Assembly: GCF_025147485.1 (NCBI RefSeq)
Contig: NZ_CP102263.1
Coordinates: 4,539,501 to 4,603,500, forward strand
Direction of reading: 5' to 3'
DNA length: 64,000 bases
Source of the DNA: Bacteroides uniformis
GTDB lineage: Bacteria > Bacteroidota > Bacteroidia > Bacteroidales > Bacteroidaceae
A program made the translations under genes and the position numbers. The notes below the pieces were generated by a model that saw only the letters and a program-made list of their open reading frames with translations, was not told the DNA's origin and searched no databases. Shown here in pieces: positions 34,853 through 45,354 of the stretch; position 1 is the first letter of the stretch, and each line of letters starts with the position of its first letter.

Positions 34853-37096
34853 CTATCTTGCATTAAGTGCAGAACCGGCCCGGAACCAGGCTATCTGCTG
34901 TTCGTTATACGTATGTTGTACTTCAAAACTTTCTTTACTCCCGTCCTCGTGATGAAGAACCACCTTCAACGTACGTCCCGAAGCAAAATCTTTCAACCCC
35001 ATGACAGAAATCAGGTCGCGTTCCCGAATCTTGTCATAATCGGCCTTATCCGTAAAGGTCAGTGCCAACATGCCTTGTTTCTTTAAATTCGTCTCATGGA
35101 TACGGGCAAAGCTTTTCGCCAAAATGACGCGTACATTCAAGAAGCGTGGTTCCATGGCAGCATGCTCACGGCTGGACCCTTCACCATAATTCTCTTCGGC
35201 AACGACAATGGAAGGGATACCTTCGGCCTTATACAGCTTCGCAGTGCCTGACACTGTTCCATAGGTATTGGTGGAGCGGTTCCAAACCTTGTTCGTCTCT
35301 CCATTGAAAGCATTGACAGCCCCCATCAGCATATTGTCCGAAATATTCTCCAAATGTCCCCGGAAACGGAGCCATGGCCCCGCCATAGAGATGTGGTCGG
35401 TGGTACATTTCCCTTGCACTTTAATCAATAAGGGCATATTCAGCAAGTCCATGCCATCCCAGGCAGGGAAGGGAGTCAGCAGTTGCAAGCGCTGTGAATG
35501 AGGATTGACCGTAATTTCCGTCTGTCCTTTGCCTGGAGCAATGTATCCTTCCTTTCCTCCTATAAACCCGTGTGCCGGCAGTTCTTCACCGACCGGTTCG
35601 GACAGTTTCACAACCTCTCCTTTGGCATTGACCAGCGTATCCCTCAACGGGTCGAAACAAAGGTCACCGGCAATGGTCAGCGCCATCGTTATCTCCGGGG
35701 AAGCGACGTAAGCAAAAGTGTTGGGATTTCCATCGGCACGTTTGGCAAAATTACGGTTAAAAGAGGTGACGATGGAATTTTTTCGTTCAGGGTCATCAGT
35801 ATGGCGCTTCCACTGGCCAATACAAGGTCCGCAGGCATTCGCCATTATCGTTGCGCCAATATCTTCGAAAGCGGCAATCATGCCGTCGCGTTCAGCAGTG
35901 GCACGTATCTGCTCCGAACCGGGGTTGACAATCAGCGGAGAAGCAACCTTCAAATTCTTTTCCTTTACCTGCCGGGCAAGGGAGGCTGCGCGGCTCAAAT
36001 CCTGATAGGACGAATTGGTACACGACCCTATCAGGCCGACTTCCATCCGGCGGGGATAGTTATTGGTTATCACTACCTCGGCAAATTTCGATATCGGTGT
36101 TGCTGCATCCGGCGTAAAGGGCCCATTGATATACGGTTCCAACAGCGAGAGGTCTATTTCAATGATGCGGTCGTAATATTTTTCCGGATTTGCCAGCACT
36201 TCGTCGTCGGCGCGAAGGTCGGCAGCTACGGAAGCAGCCATTTTTGCCACTTCTTCACGTCCGGTAGCCTTCAAATAAGTACCCATGCGCTCATCGTAAG
36301 GGAAAAGGGAGGTAGTCGCCCCCACCTCTGCCCCCATATTGCAGATGGTAGCCTTTCCAGTGGCAGACAATGAAGCGGTTCCCGGTCCAAAATATTCAAT
36401 GATGGCATTGGTTCCCCCTTTTACAGTAAGAATACCCGCCAACTTCAGAATAACATCTTTGGGAGCTACCCAGCCACTCAATTTACCCTTCAAGTGTACG
36501 CCTATCAGACGCGGCATTTTCAATTCCCATTCCATGCCAGTCATCACATCCACCGCATCGGCACCACCCACACCAATGGCCACCATGCCCAAACCTCCGG
36601 CATTGGGCGTATGAGAGTCCGTGCCTACCATCATTCCACCCGGAAATGCGTAGTTCTCCAATACCACCTGGTGAATAATGCCTGCTCCCAGCTGCCAAAA
36701 ACCTATGCCATAGCGGGAAGAAACATCACGGAGAAAATTATAGACCTCCTCGTTGGTCTTCGTAGCAGTCGCGATATCTTCTTTTGCACCTTTATATGCT
36801 TGAATCAAATGGTCACAGTGCACAGTGGAAGGCACGGCAACCTGCTCACGGCCTGCATTCATAAATTGCAATAAGGCCATTTGGGCCGTTGCATCCTGCA
36901 TGGCCACACGGTCGGGACGGAAATTCACATAGTCTTCTCCCCGTCTGTAGTTCTTCACTTTATCCCCATCATACAAATGAGCATACAAAATTTTCTCCGC
37001 TAAAGTCATCGGACGCTGTAGTACATTCCGTACGCGTTCTATCTTCTCCGAATAAGCGGCATAAAACGTTTTGAGCATCGTTAAATCATATACCAT
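34853..37096 (-). CDS. acn: Aconitate hydratase
   Basis: This 747-residue iron-sulfur enzyme interconverts citrate and isocitrate. The cluster cysteines are in [10 protein letters not shown] and ACGPCIGQW. The swivel domain carries [18 protein letters not shown]. It has the mitochondrial-type aconitase size. ATG at 37096 is chosen over an upstream GTG. It is first in the operon with icd and gltA. Confidence 0.95.
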   Translation of the reverse strand: MVYDLTMLKTFYAAYSEKIERVRNVLQRPMTLAEKILYAHLYDGDKVKNYRRGEDYVNFRPDRVAMQDATAQMALLQFMNAGREQVAVPSTVHCDHLIQAYKGAKEDIATATKTNEEVYNFLRDVSSRYGIGFWQLGAGIIHQVVLENYAFPGGMMVGTDSHTPNAGGLGMVAIGVGGADAVDVMTGMEWELKMPRLIGVHLKGKLSGWVAPKDVILKLAGILTVKGGTNAIIEYFGPGTASLSATGKATICNMGAEVGATTSLFPYDERMGTYLKATGREEVAKMAASVAADLRADDEVLANPEKYYDRIIEIDLSLLEPYINGPFTPDAATPISKFAEVVITNNYPRRMEVGLIGSCTNSSYQDLSRAASLARQVKEKNLKVASPLIVNPGSEQIRATAERDGMIAAFEDIGATIMANACGPCIGQWKRHTDDPERKNSIVTSFNRNFAKRADGNPNTFAYVASPEITMALTIAGDLCFDPLRDTLVNAKGEVVKLSEPVGEELPAHGFIGGKEGYIAPGKGQTEITVNPHSQRLQLLTPFPAWDGMDLLNMPLLIKVQGKCTTDHISMAGPWLRFRGHLENISDNMLMGAVNAFNGETNKVWNRSTNTYGTVSGTAKLYKAEGIPSIVVAEENYGEGSSREHAAMEPRFLNVRVILAKSFARIHETNLKKQGMLALTFTDKADYDKIRERDLISVMGLKDFASGRTLKVVLHHEDGSKESFEVQHTYNEQQIAWFRAGSALNAR

Positions 37097-37215
37097 AACC
37101 ACTATTTTTTAGTTTTTCATTATTGTAAAGATTACAAATTAATATCATAAACAAATAAAAAGGCTGAATAGTTTAACAAAATAAAGCATTTTTTCCGTCG
37201 GAAGTGAAGAATGAT

Positions 37216-37223
37216 TACCTTTG
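37216..37223 (+). promoter_or_regulatory. -7 box overlapping the helicase gene start region
   Basis: TACCTTTG ends five bases before the first plausible ATG (37229), so transcription would start on or within a few bases of that codon. Confidence 0.5.
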
Positions 37224-37228
37224 CAACC

Positions 37229-39124
37229 ATGAAGGAACAAGATTCAAATAGTCCTATTATTCACCTCCAGCAGCAACAACTTTTGCTGCGCATGGAATAC
37301 GAATACGAAAAAGAGGAATTCAAACGCCAAACCGAAAACATGGGGATTGCCCGGAAAGTGAAACGGGGACTTTGCTGGTATCCTGCCACTCCGGGACGAA
37401 GTTACTATAATTCACTGAATCAATTAGTAATAGAAATTACACACACAGAAAATACCGATATAGAACATAATTTTGAGTTCGGCCGTCCCGTATGTTTTTT
37501 CCGCCAGTCTGCCGATGGAAAAATAACCTATATGAACTTCACCGCTACCGTAAGCTATGCCGACGAGACACGGATGGTAGCGATAATGCCCGGAGCCGGT
37601 GCCGTTATGGAAGTGCAGGAAACGGACAACCTCGGCGTGCAACTTTATTTCGACGAAACATCCTATCGGACCATGTTCGAAGCCTTGGAAGATACGTTAC
37701 GCTCCAAAGGCAACCGCCTGGCCGAATTGCGGGACATATTGCTGGGAACCTCGAAAGCCGGTTTCCGAGAGCTCTACCCCGTACGGTTTCCCTGGCTGAA
37801 CTCCACGCAGGAGACAGCTGTAAACAAAGTGCTGTGTGCCCGCGACGTGGCCATTGTACATGGTCCTCCGGGAACCGGAAAAACGACCACCTTAGTGGAA
37901 GCCATCTATGAAACCCTGCATCGGGAACCGCAGGTACTGGTATGTGCCCAAAGCAATACTGCCGTCGACTGGATTTCGGAAAAACTTGTGGACCGTGGCG
38001 TCAATGTCCTGCGTATCGGCAATCCGACCCGTGTCAACGACAAGATGCTTTCCTTTACCTACGAGCGTCGTTTCGAGAACCATCCGCTTTATCCGGAACT
38101 GTGGAGCATCCGGAAAAATCTCCGTGAACTGGGCAGCCGTGCCCGCCGTGGCAGCTATGACGAACGCGAAGGAGTACGCAGCCGTATGAGCCGCCTGCGC
38201 GACCGCGCCACCGCATTGGAAATACAAATCAATTCAGAGCTTTTTGATGGGGCACATGTCATAGCCTCCACGCTGGTAAGCAGCAATCACCGGCTACTGA
38301 ACGGACGCCGTTTCGGCACCCTTTTCATTGATGAAGCAGCCCAGGCCTTAGAGGCTGCCTGCTGGATAGCTATCCGAAAAGCAGACCGCGTGGTATTGGC
38401 GGGTGACCACTGCCAACTTCCGCCCACCATAAAATGCTACGAAGCCGCCCGTGGAGGTCTGGAACGAACATTGATGGAGAAAGTGGTGTCCAACAAACCT
38501 GCCGTTGTCTCTTTGCTGAAAGTACAATACCGCATGCACGAGGAAATCATGAAATTTCCTTCCCAATGGTTTTATAATGGCGAGTTGGAAGCCGCTTCCG
38601 AAGTGCGTTACCGGGGCATCCTGGACTGGGATACCCCCATCCACTGGATTGACACCTCCGAAATGGATTTCAAAGAAGAATTTGTGGGAGAGACTTTCGG
38701 GCGCATTAATAAGGCGGAAGCGGACCTGCTCCTATCAGAACTGAAAATCTACATCAACCGTATCAGTGGCAACCGCATTCTGGAAGAAAAAATAGACTTC
38801 GGCATCATCTCCCCTTACAAGGCACAAGTGCAATATCTCCGCAACAAGATAAAGGCAGACGCTTCACTCAAGCCTTATCGCAGCTTGTTCACTGTAAATA
38901 CGGTGGATGGCTTCCAAGGGCAAGAGCGCGATGTTATCTTCATCAGCCTTGTCCGTGCCAACGAAGAAGGGCAGATAGGATTCCTGAATGATTTAAGGAG
39001 AATGAATGTAGCCATCACCCGGGCACGTATGAAGCTGGTGATATTGGGAGAGGCAGAGACGCTGAAACATCACGGTTTTTACCGGAAGCTATTGGAGTTT
39101 ATTCAAAATATAGGGAATCAATAA
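37229..39124 (+). CDS. Superfamily 1 helicase of the UPF1/IGHMBP2 type
   Basis: This protein of about 631 residues has an N-terminal beta-barrel region (about 25-130) and SF1B helicase motifs. These are VHGPPGTGKTTTLVEAI (Walker A, about 210-226), LFIDEAAQALEAACW (motif II, DEAA type), VVLAGDHCQLPPT (III), VQYRMHEEIMKFPS (IV), and VDGFQGQERDVIFISLVRAN with MNVAITRARMKLVILG (V/VI). It probably unwinds DNA or RNA in 5'-3' direction. The start is uncertain: ATG 37229 sits directly behind the -7 box, and the next Met is about 21 residues further. It is a single gene ending at a terminator. Confidence 0.9.
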   Translation: MKEQDSNSPIIHLQQQQLLLRMEYEYEKEEFKRQTENMGIARKVKRGLCWYPATPGRSYYNSLNQLVIEITHTENTDIEHNFEFGRPVCFFRQSADGKITYMNFTATVSYADETRMVAIMPGAGAVMEVQETDNLGVQLYFDETSYRTMFEALEDTLRSKGNRLAELRDILLGTSKAGFRELYPVRFPWLNSTQETAVNKVLCARDVAIVHGPPGTGKTTTLVEAIYETLHREPQVLVCAQSNTAVDWISEKLVDRGVNVLRIGNPTRVNDKMLSFTYERRFENHPLYPELWSIRKNLRELGSRARRGSYDEREGVRSRMSRLRDRATALEIQINSELFDGAHVIASTLVSSNHRLLNGRRFGTLFIDEAAQALEAACWIAIRKADRVVLAGDHCQLPPTIKCYEAARGGLERTLMEKVVSNKPAVVSLLKVQYRMHEEIMKFPSQWFYNGELEAASEVRYRGILDWDTPIHWIDTSEMDFKEEFVGETFGRINKAEADLLLSELKIYINRISGNRILEEKIDFGIISPYKAQVQYLRNKIKADASLKPYRSLFTVNTVDGFQGQERDVIFISLVRANEEGQIGFLNDLRRMNVAITRARMKLVILGEAETLKHHGFYRKLLEFIQNIGNQ

Positions 39125-39128
39125 TAAA

Positions 39129-39165
39129 GAAATACCCCCTCCGGTAACACCGAAGAGGGTATTTC
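39129..39165. terminator. Bidirectional terminator between helicase gene and ilvC
   Basis: GAAATACCC/GGGTATTTC stem with further partial pairing inside (CCTC-CGG with CCG-GAGG). It lies between convergent genes. Confidence 0.85.
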
Positions 39166-39185
39166 ACCTATTTATATAAAGCTGA

Positions 39186-40229
39186 TTAATTGTTTTCCGG
39201 ACGAAGTTTACGAACTGTAACAGCTGTCTGCCACATTTCGCTTTCACGCAAGGCTTTCAATTCTGCATTCAGCTTCTCACGATAATCGGGTTTGGAGTTA
39301 CTGTCGATAGAAATCTGAGCTTCGTTACCCGACTTCACACTTGCATACAATTTCTGTACAACCGGCTTGATGGCATCATGGAACGGGGTCATCCAATCCA
39401 GCGCACCACGCTGTGCCGTAGTAGAACAGTTGGCATACATCCAGTCCATACCATTCTTGGCAAACAATGGCATCAAAGATTGAGTCAACTCTTCCACTGT
39501 TTCATTGAATGCTTCAGAAGGAGTATGGCCGTTTTCGCGCAATACCTCATACTGAGCCAACAGTAATCCCTGGATAGCACCCATCAAGGAACCACGTTCA
39601 CCGGTCAAGTCGGAAGTGGCTTCACGGATGAAAGTTGTCTCGAACAAATATCCCGAACCGATGCCGATACCCAGTGCAATCGTCTTGTCAAAAGCCTTAC
39701 CCGTAGCATCCTGATAGACGGCATATGATGAGTTCAAGCCACGACCCTCGAGGAACATGGTACGAAGTGAAGTACCGGAACCTTTGGGAGCAACCATAAT
39801 AACATCAATATCTTTAGGAGGAACCACGCCGGTACGGTCGTTCCAGGTAATAGCAAAACCATGAGAGAAGTAAAGAGCCTTTCCGGGAGTCAAATAAGGT
39901 TTGATAGTCGGCCATACAGACATTACAGCTGCGTCAGACAACAGACACATGATGATAGTACCTTTCTGACAAGCCTCTTCGATGCCGAACAAAGTCTCAC
40001 CCGGTACCCATCCGTCAGCCACAGCCTTTTCGTATGTCTTGCCCGGACGTTGTCCTACAATCACATTGAAACCGTTATCACGCAAGTTGCAAGCCTGGCC
40101 CGGGCCTTGTACGCCATAACCGATTACTGCAATTGTTTCATCTTTCAAAATCTCACGTGCTTTTTCCAAAGGAAATTCTTCGCGGGTCATTACATTCTCA
40201 ATAACACCGCCAAAATTCAATTGTGCCAT
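39186..40229 (-). CDS. ilvC: Ketol-acid reductoisomerase
   Basis: This 347-residue enzyme converts acetolactate or acetohydroxybutyrate to the dihydroxy acid in valine and isoleucine synthesis. GYGVQGPGQACNLRDNG is the nucleotide-binding loop, and GQRPGKTYEKA carries the Arg of NADPH-preferring forms. The knotted C-terminal domain includes DLTGERGSLMGAIQGL and the EALYE-type acidic metal ligands. It is the last gene of the ilv operon, 50 bases after the thioesterase gene. Confidence 0.95.
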   Translation of the reverse strand: MAQLNFGGVIENVMTREEFPLEKAREILKDETIAVIGYGVQGPGQACNLRDNGFNVIVGQRPGKTYEKAVADGWVPGETLFGIEEACQKGTIIMCLLSDAAVMSVWPTIKPYLTPGKALYFSHGFAITWNDRTGVVPPKDIDVIMVAPKGSGTSLRTMFLEGRGLNSSYAVYQDATGKAFDKTIALGIGIGSGYLFETTFIREATSDLTGERGSLMGAIQGLLLAQYEVLRENGHTPSEAFNETVEELTQSLMPLFAKNGMDWMYANCSTTAQRGALDWMTPFHDAIKPVVQKLYASVKSGNEAQISIDSNSKPDYREKLNAELKALRESEMWQTAVTVRKLRPENN

Positions 40230-40279
40230 TTTTTGTTTTAATTTTTATTTGTGGCTTACGCCAACGTTGATAAATTTAT

Positions 40280-41032
40280 TTATTTCTCTGTAAACATCAC
40301 TTTAGAGCGACAGACCACTTCGCTGCCATTCTTTTTCACCTCCACATCGTAAACGCCCTCACCGGCATCATCCATGAACAAAGTCAACTCATCCCCATAA
40401 TAGCTTTCGGCTACATATGCCATTTCAAAACGACGGATGCGCTTCTCCTTATACATCTCTATCGGGAACAAATCAAGGATATGCTCAATGTAACGGATGC
40501 TGTTCACATGCCCGTTAATGTCAATATCACTGTATTTGGCTACCAAAGCAGCAACCGGTTCCTTTGAGGCCACCTTTATCCGCGAAGGTTTTTCTATCGG
40601 GCAAGGCTCATCGCAAACATAATCTACAATGCTGCCACTATGAAGAGCCAGCAAATCTGCCGGCTTACGGGTATTCATGCTAATCATCGCCCAAACGGAA
40701 CGTGCATACCCAATCTTCTTGCCCTCCTTATCGATGATAGCGAAATTACGGTCTGTAAAAAGGCGATAGACATTCTCCACCCAAGTCTGAATGGAGAAAT
40801 CTTCGTACTGATAAGGCATTTCATCCAGTTCGACAGCCAGACGGGACAATACCCAAGTATAATTGTCCTCGTTTAGAGTCGCGATGCCAAAACCGCGGTC
40901 GCTGGCATGGAAACCCGCACAATTCAACAAATGGTTGCCCAATACTCCCATTGTCAGCCGTCCGGTAAAGTCGACATGAAACGGTTCGGCAACAAACTTG
41001 TAGGTACCTATTTTATTGTTCTCGCTCATCAT
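40280..41032 (-). CDS. Acyl-ACP thioesterase inside the ilv operon
   Basis: This 250-residue double hot-dog protein of the FatA/FatB type. The N-terminal half carries FHVDFTGRLTMGVLGNHLLNCAG; the second half has the conserved YSDIDINGHVNSIRYIEHIL with the Asn-His catalytic pair. It hydrolyses acyl-ACP to free fatty acid. Its ATG overlaps the ilvN stop (ATGA), so it is translated with the valine/isoleucine enzymes. In Bacteroides the branched-chain keto acids also prime iso- and anteiso-fatty acids, which may explain the placement; this is inference. Confidence 0.88.
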   Translation of the reverse strand: MMSENNKIGTYKFVAEPFHVDFTGRLTMGVLGNHLLNCAGFHASDRGFGIATLNEDNYTWVLSRLAVELDEMPYQYEDFSIQTWVENVYRLFTDRNFAIIDKEGKKIGYARSVWAMISMNTRKPADLLALHSGSIVDYVCDEPCPIEKPSRIKVASKEPVAALVAKYSDIDINGHVNSIRYIEHILDLFPIEMYKEKRIRRFEMAYVAESYYGDELTLFMDDAGEGVYDVEVKKNGSEVVCRSKVMFTEK

Positions 41033-41589
41033 GATTCCTGGTGTTTACTTTGACGATATTTTGCTTCACGGTCCGCCAGATATTCATTGACACGCTCAAA
41101 GCAGCTGGTCGTAATGGCTACGCGACCCGAACGGACGAACTGAAGTACGCAATCCAACTGGCGCAACTCCTCATAAAGATTGGTTATTTCCTCACTCATG
41201 CCATTCTTCTCAACAATGGCAAATACAGCATTCACCTCCACAATACGGGCATTGTACTTACGGATTACTTTGGACACCTCCGGTTTTTCTTCCAGCGTAG
41301 GGGTCGTTATTTTATAAAGGGCAATCTCGTGCTGATAGATTTCATCATCCGTGAAATAATGGGCTTGCAGCACATCTATTTTCTTGGTAATCTGCTTGGT
41401 CACCTTTTCAATGGTATCCTTATCCGTCCAAGCGGTAATGGTATATTTATGTACCCCCTTGATGGAGGAGGCCGATACATTCAAACTCTCGATGTTTATC
41501 TGCCGGCGGGTAAACACAGCCGTCACCTGATTCAGCAAACCGGCAAAGTTTTCCGAATGAACAATGATTGTATATAGTTTTTTATCCAT
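41029..41589 (-). CDS. ilvN: Acetolactate synthase small (regulatory) subunit
   Basis: This 186-residue protein starts at MDKKLYTIIVHSENFAGLLNQVTAVF, the first ACT domain (about 1-75) that binds valine for feedback inhibition. A second ACT-like half follows. The longer reading frame overlaps the end of ilvB and is not used. It stabilises and regulates the catalytic subunit encoded 32 bases upstream. The stop overlaps the thioesterase start. Confidence 0.94.
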   Translation of the reverse strand: MDKKLYTIIVHSENFAGLLNQVTAVFTRRQINIESLNVSASSIKGVHKYTITAWTDKDTIEKVTKQITKKIDVLQAHYFTDDEIYQHEIALYKITTPTLEEKPEVSKVIRKYNARIVEVNAVFAIVEKNGMSEEITNLYEELRQLDCVLQFVRSGRVAITTSCFERVNEYLADREAKYRQSKHQES

Positions 41590-41621
41590 AGATAGAGTAA
41601 ATTCTTTAATTTCGCATGACT

Positions 41622-43373
41622 TCAGCATTCCAACAACATCTGATTGACCGAACCGCCCGGAGGTGTCATCGGCATTACATTTCCTTCTTCCTCCACACAA
41701 GCTTCGAGCAGGAATGGTCCGTCAGTCGCTATCATCTCGTCAATCGCTTTTGCCAGCTCCTCGCGGGTCATTACCCTGCGTGCAGGAATATCATATGCCG
41801 AAGCAATCTTCATATAATCCGGATTCATCATCGGAGTAAACGAATAACGACGATTGAAGAACATCGCCTGCCATTGACGAACATTGCCCAGGAAGTTATT
41901 GTTCAACAGAATCATCTTCACCGGAGCCTTTTGTTCCATGATGGTACCCAGTTCCTGCAGGTTCATCTGCAAGCCGCCGTCTCCCATGAATACGCATACC
42001 GTGCGGTCCGGACGTCCAAAAGTGGCACCGATAGCTGCCGGAAGGCCGAAGCCCATAGTACCCAGGCCACCGGAAGTAACAATGCTACGTTCCTTGCTGT
42101 ATTTGAAATAACGGGCGGACATCATCTGATTCTGGCCGACATCAGTCACCAATATCGCCTCGTTATGGGTAGCCTCACTCACAGCACGCACCACCTCACC
42201 CATGCTTAGCGCTTTTCCTGCCGGATGTAATTCCGGACGGATTACCTTTTCCTCTTCCACTTCCTCGTATTGCCGGAAACTGTCAATCCATTCCTGATGG
42301 TTGGCGGGTTCCAGCAATTGGGTAACGGCAGCCAGTGTCTCTTTGCAATCTCCCAGGACAGCAACATCAGTCTTTACATTCTTATCTATTTCGGCAGGGT
42401 CAATATCAAAGTGGATAATCTTCGCCTGCTTGGCATATGTTTCCAATTTACCCGTCACACGGTCATCAAAGCGCATGCCTACGGCGATAAGGACATCACA
42501 TTTATTGGTATTGATATTGGGCCCCAGGTTACCGTGCATACCAAGCATTCCTTTGTTCAACGGATGGTCCGTAGGCAATGCGGAAAGTCCCAATAAAGTG
42601 CATCCGGCAGGCATTCCGGCTTTCTCAATGAAAGCACGAAGCTCTTGCTGGGCTTCTCCCAGCTCCACGCCTTGTCCTACCAGCACCAAAGGCCGTTCCG
42701 CACCATTTATTAATTCAGCAGCCTGCCGTATGGCCTCCGGCTCCATTTCGGGAACTGGAAGATAGCTACGGACATAGTCCACCTTAGTAGGCGCATATTC
42801 TGTTTTCTCCACTTGGGCGTTTTTAGCAAAATCCAGCACGACCGGTCCCGGACGTCCGCTCTTTGCCACATAGAAAGCACGTGCCACTGCCCAGGCCACA
42901 TCTTCTGCACGACGAATCTGGTAACTCCATTTCGTGATAGGCTGAGTAATGCCTACCAAGTCCACTTCTTGAAATGCATCCGTACCCAAGAAGTTCGTCC
43001 CTACCTGGCCGGCAATGACAACGATAGGCGTACTGTCAATCATGGCATCTGCAATGCCCGTGATAGTATTGGTAGCACCCGGTCCACTGGTAACCAGACA
43101 AACGCCAACCTCGCCTGATACACGTGCAAAGCCTTGTGCCGCATGGGTTGCTCCTTGTTCATGGCGAACCAAGATGTGGTTCAATTCCTTCCGGTGGTCG
43201 TATAAGGCATCGAATACCGGCATGATGCTCCCTCCCGGATAACCGAAAATAGTCTTTACTCCCTGATGCTCCAGAGAGCGCATCAATGCTTCTGCGCCTG
43301 TTATTAGAGCCTCACCCCGACCCTCTCCTTGGGAGAGGGAGGAAAAGTTACTCTTTTTATTATTATCAGCCAT
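41622..43373 (-). CDS. ilvB: Acetolactate synthase large (catalytic) subunit
   Basis: This 583-residue thiamine-diphosphate enzyme forms acetolactate or acetohydroxybutyrate. GAEALMRSLEHQGVKTIFGYPGG begins the conserved part at residue 26, with the catalytic Glu in HEQGATHAAQG. GDGGLQMNLQELGT with NNNFLG is the ThDP-Mg motif. The first 25 residues are unusual: residues 12-22 (SSLSQGEGRGE) are the translation of a CCCTCTCC/GGAGAGGG palindromic repeat element inserted in the 5' coding end. The start ATG at 43373 is preceded by a 91-base spacer that also holds a GC-rich palindrome. Confidence 0.95.
   Translation of the reverse strand: MADNNKKSNFSSLSQGEGRGEALITGAEALMRSLEHQGVKTIFGYPGGSIMPVFDALYDHRKELNHILVRHEQGATHAAQGFARVSGEVGVCLVTSGPGATNTITGIADAMIDSTPIVVIAGQVGTNFLGTDAFQEVDLVGITQPITKWSYQIRRAEDVAWAVARAFYVAKSGRPGPVVLDFAKNAQVEKTEYAPTKVDYVRSYLPVPEMEPEAIRQAAELINGAERPLVLVGQGVELGEAQQELRAFIEKAGMPAGCTLLGLSALPTDHPLNKGMLGMHGNLGPNINTNKCDVLIAVGMRFDDRVTGKLETYAKQAKIIHFDIDPAEIDKNVKTDVAVLGDCKETLAAVTQLLEPANHQEWIDSFRQYEEVEEEKVIRPELHPAGKALSMGEVVRAVSEATHNEAILVTDVGQNQMMSARYFKYSKERSIVTSGGLGTMGFGLPAAIGATFGRPDRTVCVFMGDGGLQMNLQELGTIMEQKAPVKMILLNNNFLGNVRQWQAMFFNRRYSFTPMMNPDYMKIASAYDIPARRVMTREELAKAIDEMIATDGPFLLEACVEEEGNVMPMTPPGGSVNQMLLEC
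43309..43342. repeat. REP-like palindromic element inside the ilvB 5' coding end
   Basis: GCCTCACCCCGACCCTCTCC-TTG-GGAGAGGG on the plus strand has CCCTCTCC at 43321-43328 and GGAGAGGG at 43332-43339. Related elements lie at 43437-43463 and 62567-62599. This kind of CCTCACCCCGACCCTCTCC unit is a dispersed repeat in many genomes, from memory. It is in frame in ilvB. Confidence 0.7.
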
Positions 43374-43436
43374 ACTTTATCTATTCATTATATTTAAAAG
43401 CTCAATAGTAGCTTGAAAAATTTGTTTCATTCTCTC

Positions 43437-43463
43437 CTCCCCTCGCTTTCGGAAAGGGGGGCT
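43437..43463. repeat. GC-rich palindromic element between ilvD and ilvB
   Basis: CTCCCCTCGCTTTCGGAAAGGGGGG-like sequence lies directly after the ilvD stop codon (minus strand). It could act as a pause or stabilising hairpin in the operon RNA. It is similar in style to the element inside ilvB. Confidence 0.5.
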
Positions 43464-43464
43464 T

Positions 43465-45267
43465 TTAATCAATCAGCCTCACAGCCCCTTTGTCAGCGGA
43501 ACTCACCATACTGGCATATGCTTTCAATGCTTTGGAGACTTCACGGTTGCGGGTTACCGGAGTCATAGGGCGTGCTGCAAGCTCTTCATCCGTCAACTTC
43601 ACATTGATAGAACGGTTCGGTATATCAATTTCGATAATGTCCCCATCCTTAATCTTGCCGATATTACCACCGGCAGCCGCTTCGGGAGAAACATGTCCGA
43701 TACTTAGTCCGGAAGTACCACCACTGAAACGCCCGTCGGTAATCAATGCACACTCCTTACCCAGATGGCGGGATTTGATATAAGAAGTAGGATAAAGCAT
43801 CTCTTGCATACCCGGTCCACCTTTCGGCCCTTCGTGAGTGATGACGACGACGTCTCCACTGACCACCTTTCCACCCAGAATACCGTCACAAGCCGCATCT
43901 TGTGAGTCGAAGACTTTCGCTGGCCCCGTAAATTTCCAGATACTCTCGTCTACACCGGCAGTCTTGACAACGCAACCGTCCTGAGCTATATTTCCCTTCA
44001 AAACCGCCAGACCGCCATCCTTGCTGTATGCATGTTCCAAATCACGGATACAACCGGTCGCACGGTCCGTATCGAGTTCCTTATAAGACGCATTTTGTGA
44101 GCCGAGTACCAGATTGAACTTTCCGGCTGCCGCACTGGAGTATTTCTTGATTGCCTCTTTACATACATTAGAGCTGGTAATACTATACCGGTCGATTGCC
44201 TCTGCCAACGTCATTCCATCCACACGGCGGACATTCGTATCGACCAATCCGCCCTTGGCAAGCTCATCCATGATGGCAATGATGCCACCGGCACGGTTAA
44301 CGTCTTGTACATGATACTTTTGGGTATTGGGAGCTACCTTGCATAAGCAGGGGGTCTTGCGAGAGAGCATGTCAATGTCGTCCATCTTAAAATCCGCTCC
44401 GGCTTCGTGAGCCACAGCCAACAAATGAAGTACTGTATTAGTGGAACCGCCCATCGCAATATCCAGCGTCATGGCATTCAAAAATGCCTCGCGAGTAGCA
44501 ATACTGCGCGGGAGTACACTCTCATCCCCTTCTTCATAATATCTAAAGGCATTCGCTACAATCAACTTAGCTGCATCCTCAAACAGTCTCTTGCGATTTT
44601 CGTGAGTGGCTACAATCGTGCCGTTACCGGGCAGTGCCAATCCAATCGCTTCATTCAGGCAATTCATGGAATTAGCGGTAAACATGCCTGAGCAGCATCC
44701 GCAAGTGGGGCAGGCATGTTGCTCAATCTGTGCCACCTCTTTATCGCCCACACTTTCATCAGCAGATTTAATCATGGCATCAATCAAATCCAAATGCTGT
44801 CCGTTCCATTCCCCGGCTTCCATCGGACCGCCTGAAACAAACACAGTCGGTATATTCAGCCTCATAGCCGCCATCAACATCCCCGGAGTAATCTTGTCAC
44901 AGTTACTGATGCAAACCATAGCATCCGCCTTATGGGCATTTACCATATACTCCACACTATCGGCAATGATATCTCTTGAAGGCAGGGAATAAAGCATACC
45001 GTCGTGTCCCATAGCGATACCGTCGTCAATGGCAATCGTATTGAACTCCGCAGCAAAACACCCCAGCTTTTCAATCTCTTCCTTTACAAACTGGCCTATT
45101 TCGTGCAGGTGTACATGCCCGGGGACGAATTGTGTAAATGAATTGACTATAGCGATAATGGGCTTACCCATCTGTTCCTTCTTCATACCATTCGCCGTCC
45201 ACAATGCACGGGCTCCCGCCATGCGGCGACCTTGTGTGCTGAACGAGCTGCGTAACTGATGCTTCAT
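43465..45267 (-). CDS. ilvD: Dihydroxy-acid dehydratase
   Basis: This 600-residue iron-sulfur enzyme dehydrates the dihydroxy acids to 2-keto acids. It has [31 protein letters not shown] (cluster Cys), and [17 protein letters not shown] and [23 protein letters not shown] as conserved blocks. The start [10 protein letters not shown] at 45267 is preferred because AGGAGA precedes it and the attenuator terminator lies just upstream. It is the first structural gene of the ilv operon. Confidence 0.95.
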   Translation of the reverse strand: MKHQLRSSFSTQGRRMAGARALWTANGMKKEQMGKPIIAIVNSFTQFVPGHVHLHEIGQFVKEEIEKLGCFAAEFNTIAIDDGIAMGHDGMLYSLPSRDIIADSVEYMVNAHKADAMVCISNCDKITPGMLMAAMRLNIPTVFVSGGPMEAGEWNGQHLDLIDAMIKSADESVGDKEVAQIEQHACPTCGCCSGMFTANSMNCLNEAIGLALPGNGTIVATHENRKRLFEDAAKLIVANAFRYYEEGDESVLPRSIATREAFLNAMTLDIAMGGSTNTVLHLLAVAHEAGADFKMDDIDMLSRKTPCLCKVAPNTQKYHVQDVNRAGGIIAIMDELAKGGLVDTNVRRVDGMTLAEAIDRYSITSSNVCKEAIKKYSSAAAGKFNLVLGSQNASYKELDTDRATGCIRDLEHAYSKDGGLAVLKGNIAQDGCVVKTAGVDESIWKFTGPAKVFDSQDAACDGILGGKVVSGDVVVITHEGPKGGPGMQEMLYPTSYIKSRHLGKECALITDGRFSGGTSGLSIGHVSPEAAAGGNIGKIKDGDIIEIDIPNRSINVKLTDEELAARPMTPVTRNREVSKALKAYASMVSSADKGAVRLID

Positions 45268-45287
45268 TTTCAAATCTCCTTTTAATG

Positions 45288-45319
45288 AAAAAGCCTCTCC
45301 CACTATAGTGAGAAAGGCT
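45288..45319 (-). terminator. Attenuator terminator of the ilv operon
   Basis: On the minus strand AGCCTTTCTCAC pairs with GTGGGAGAGGCT (12 pairs, two of them G-U) around a TATA loop, followed by TTTTT, 20 bases before ilvD. The 5' arm is also complementary to GTGAGAAAGGTT (45355-45366), which overlaps the leader-peptide stop codon, giving the competing antiterminator. Confidence 0.92.
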
Positions 45320-45354
45320 TAATAAATTATCTTCTAACGTACGAATACATACAT

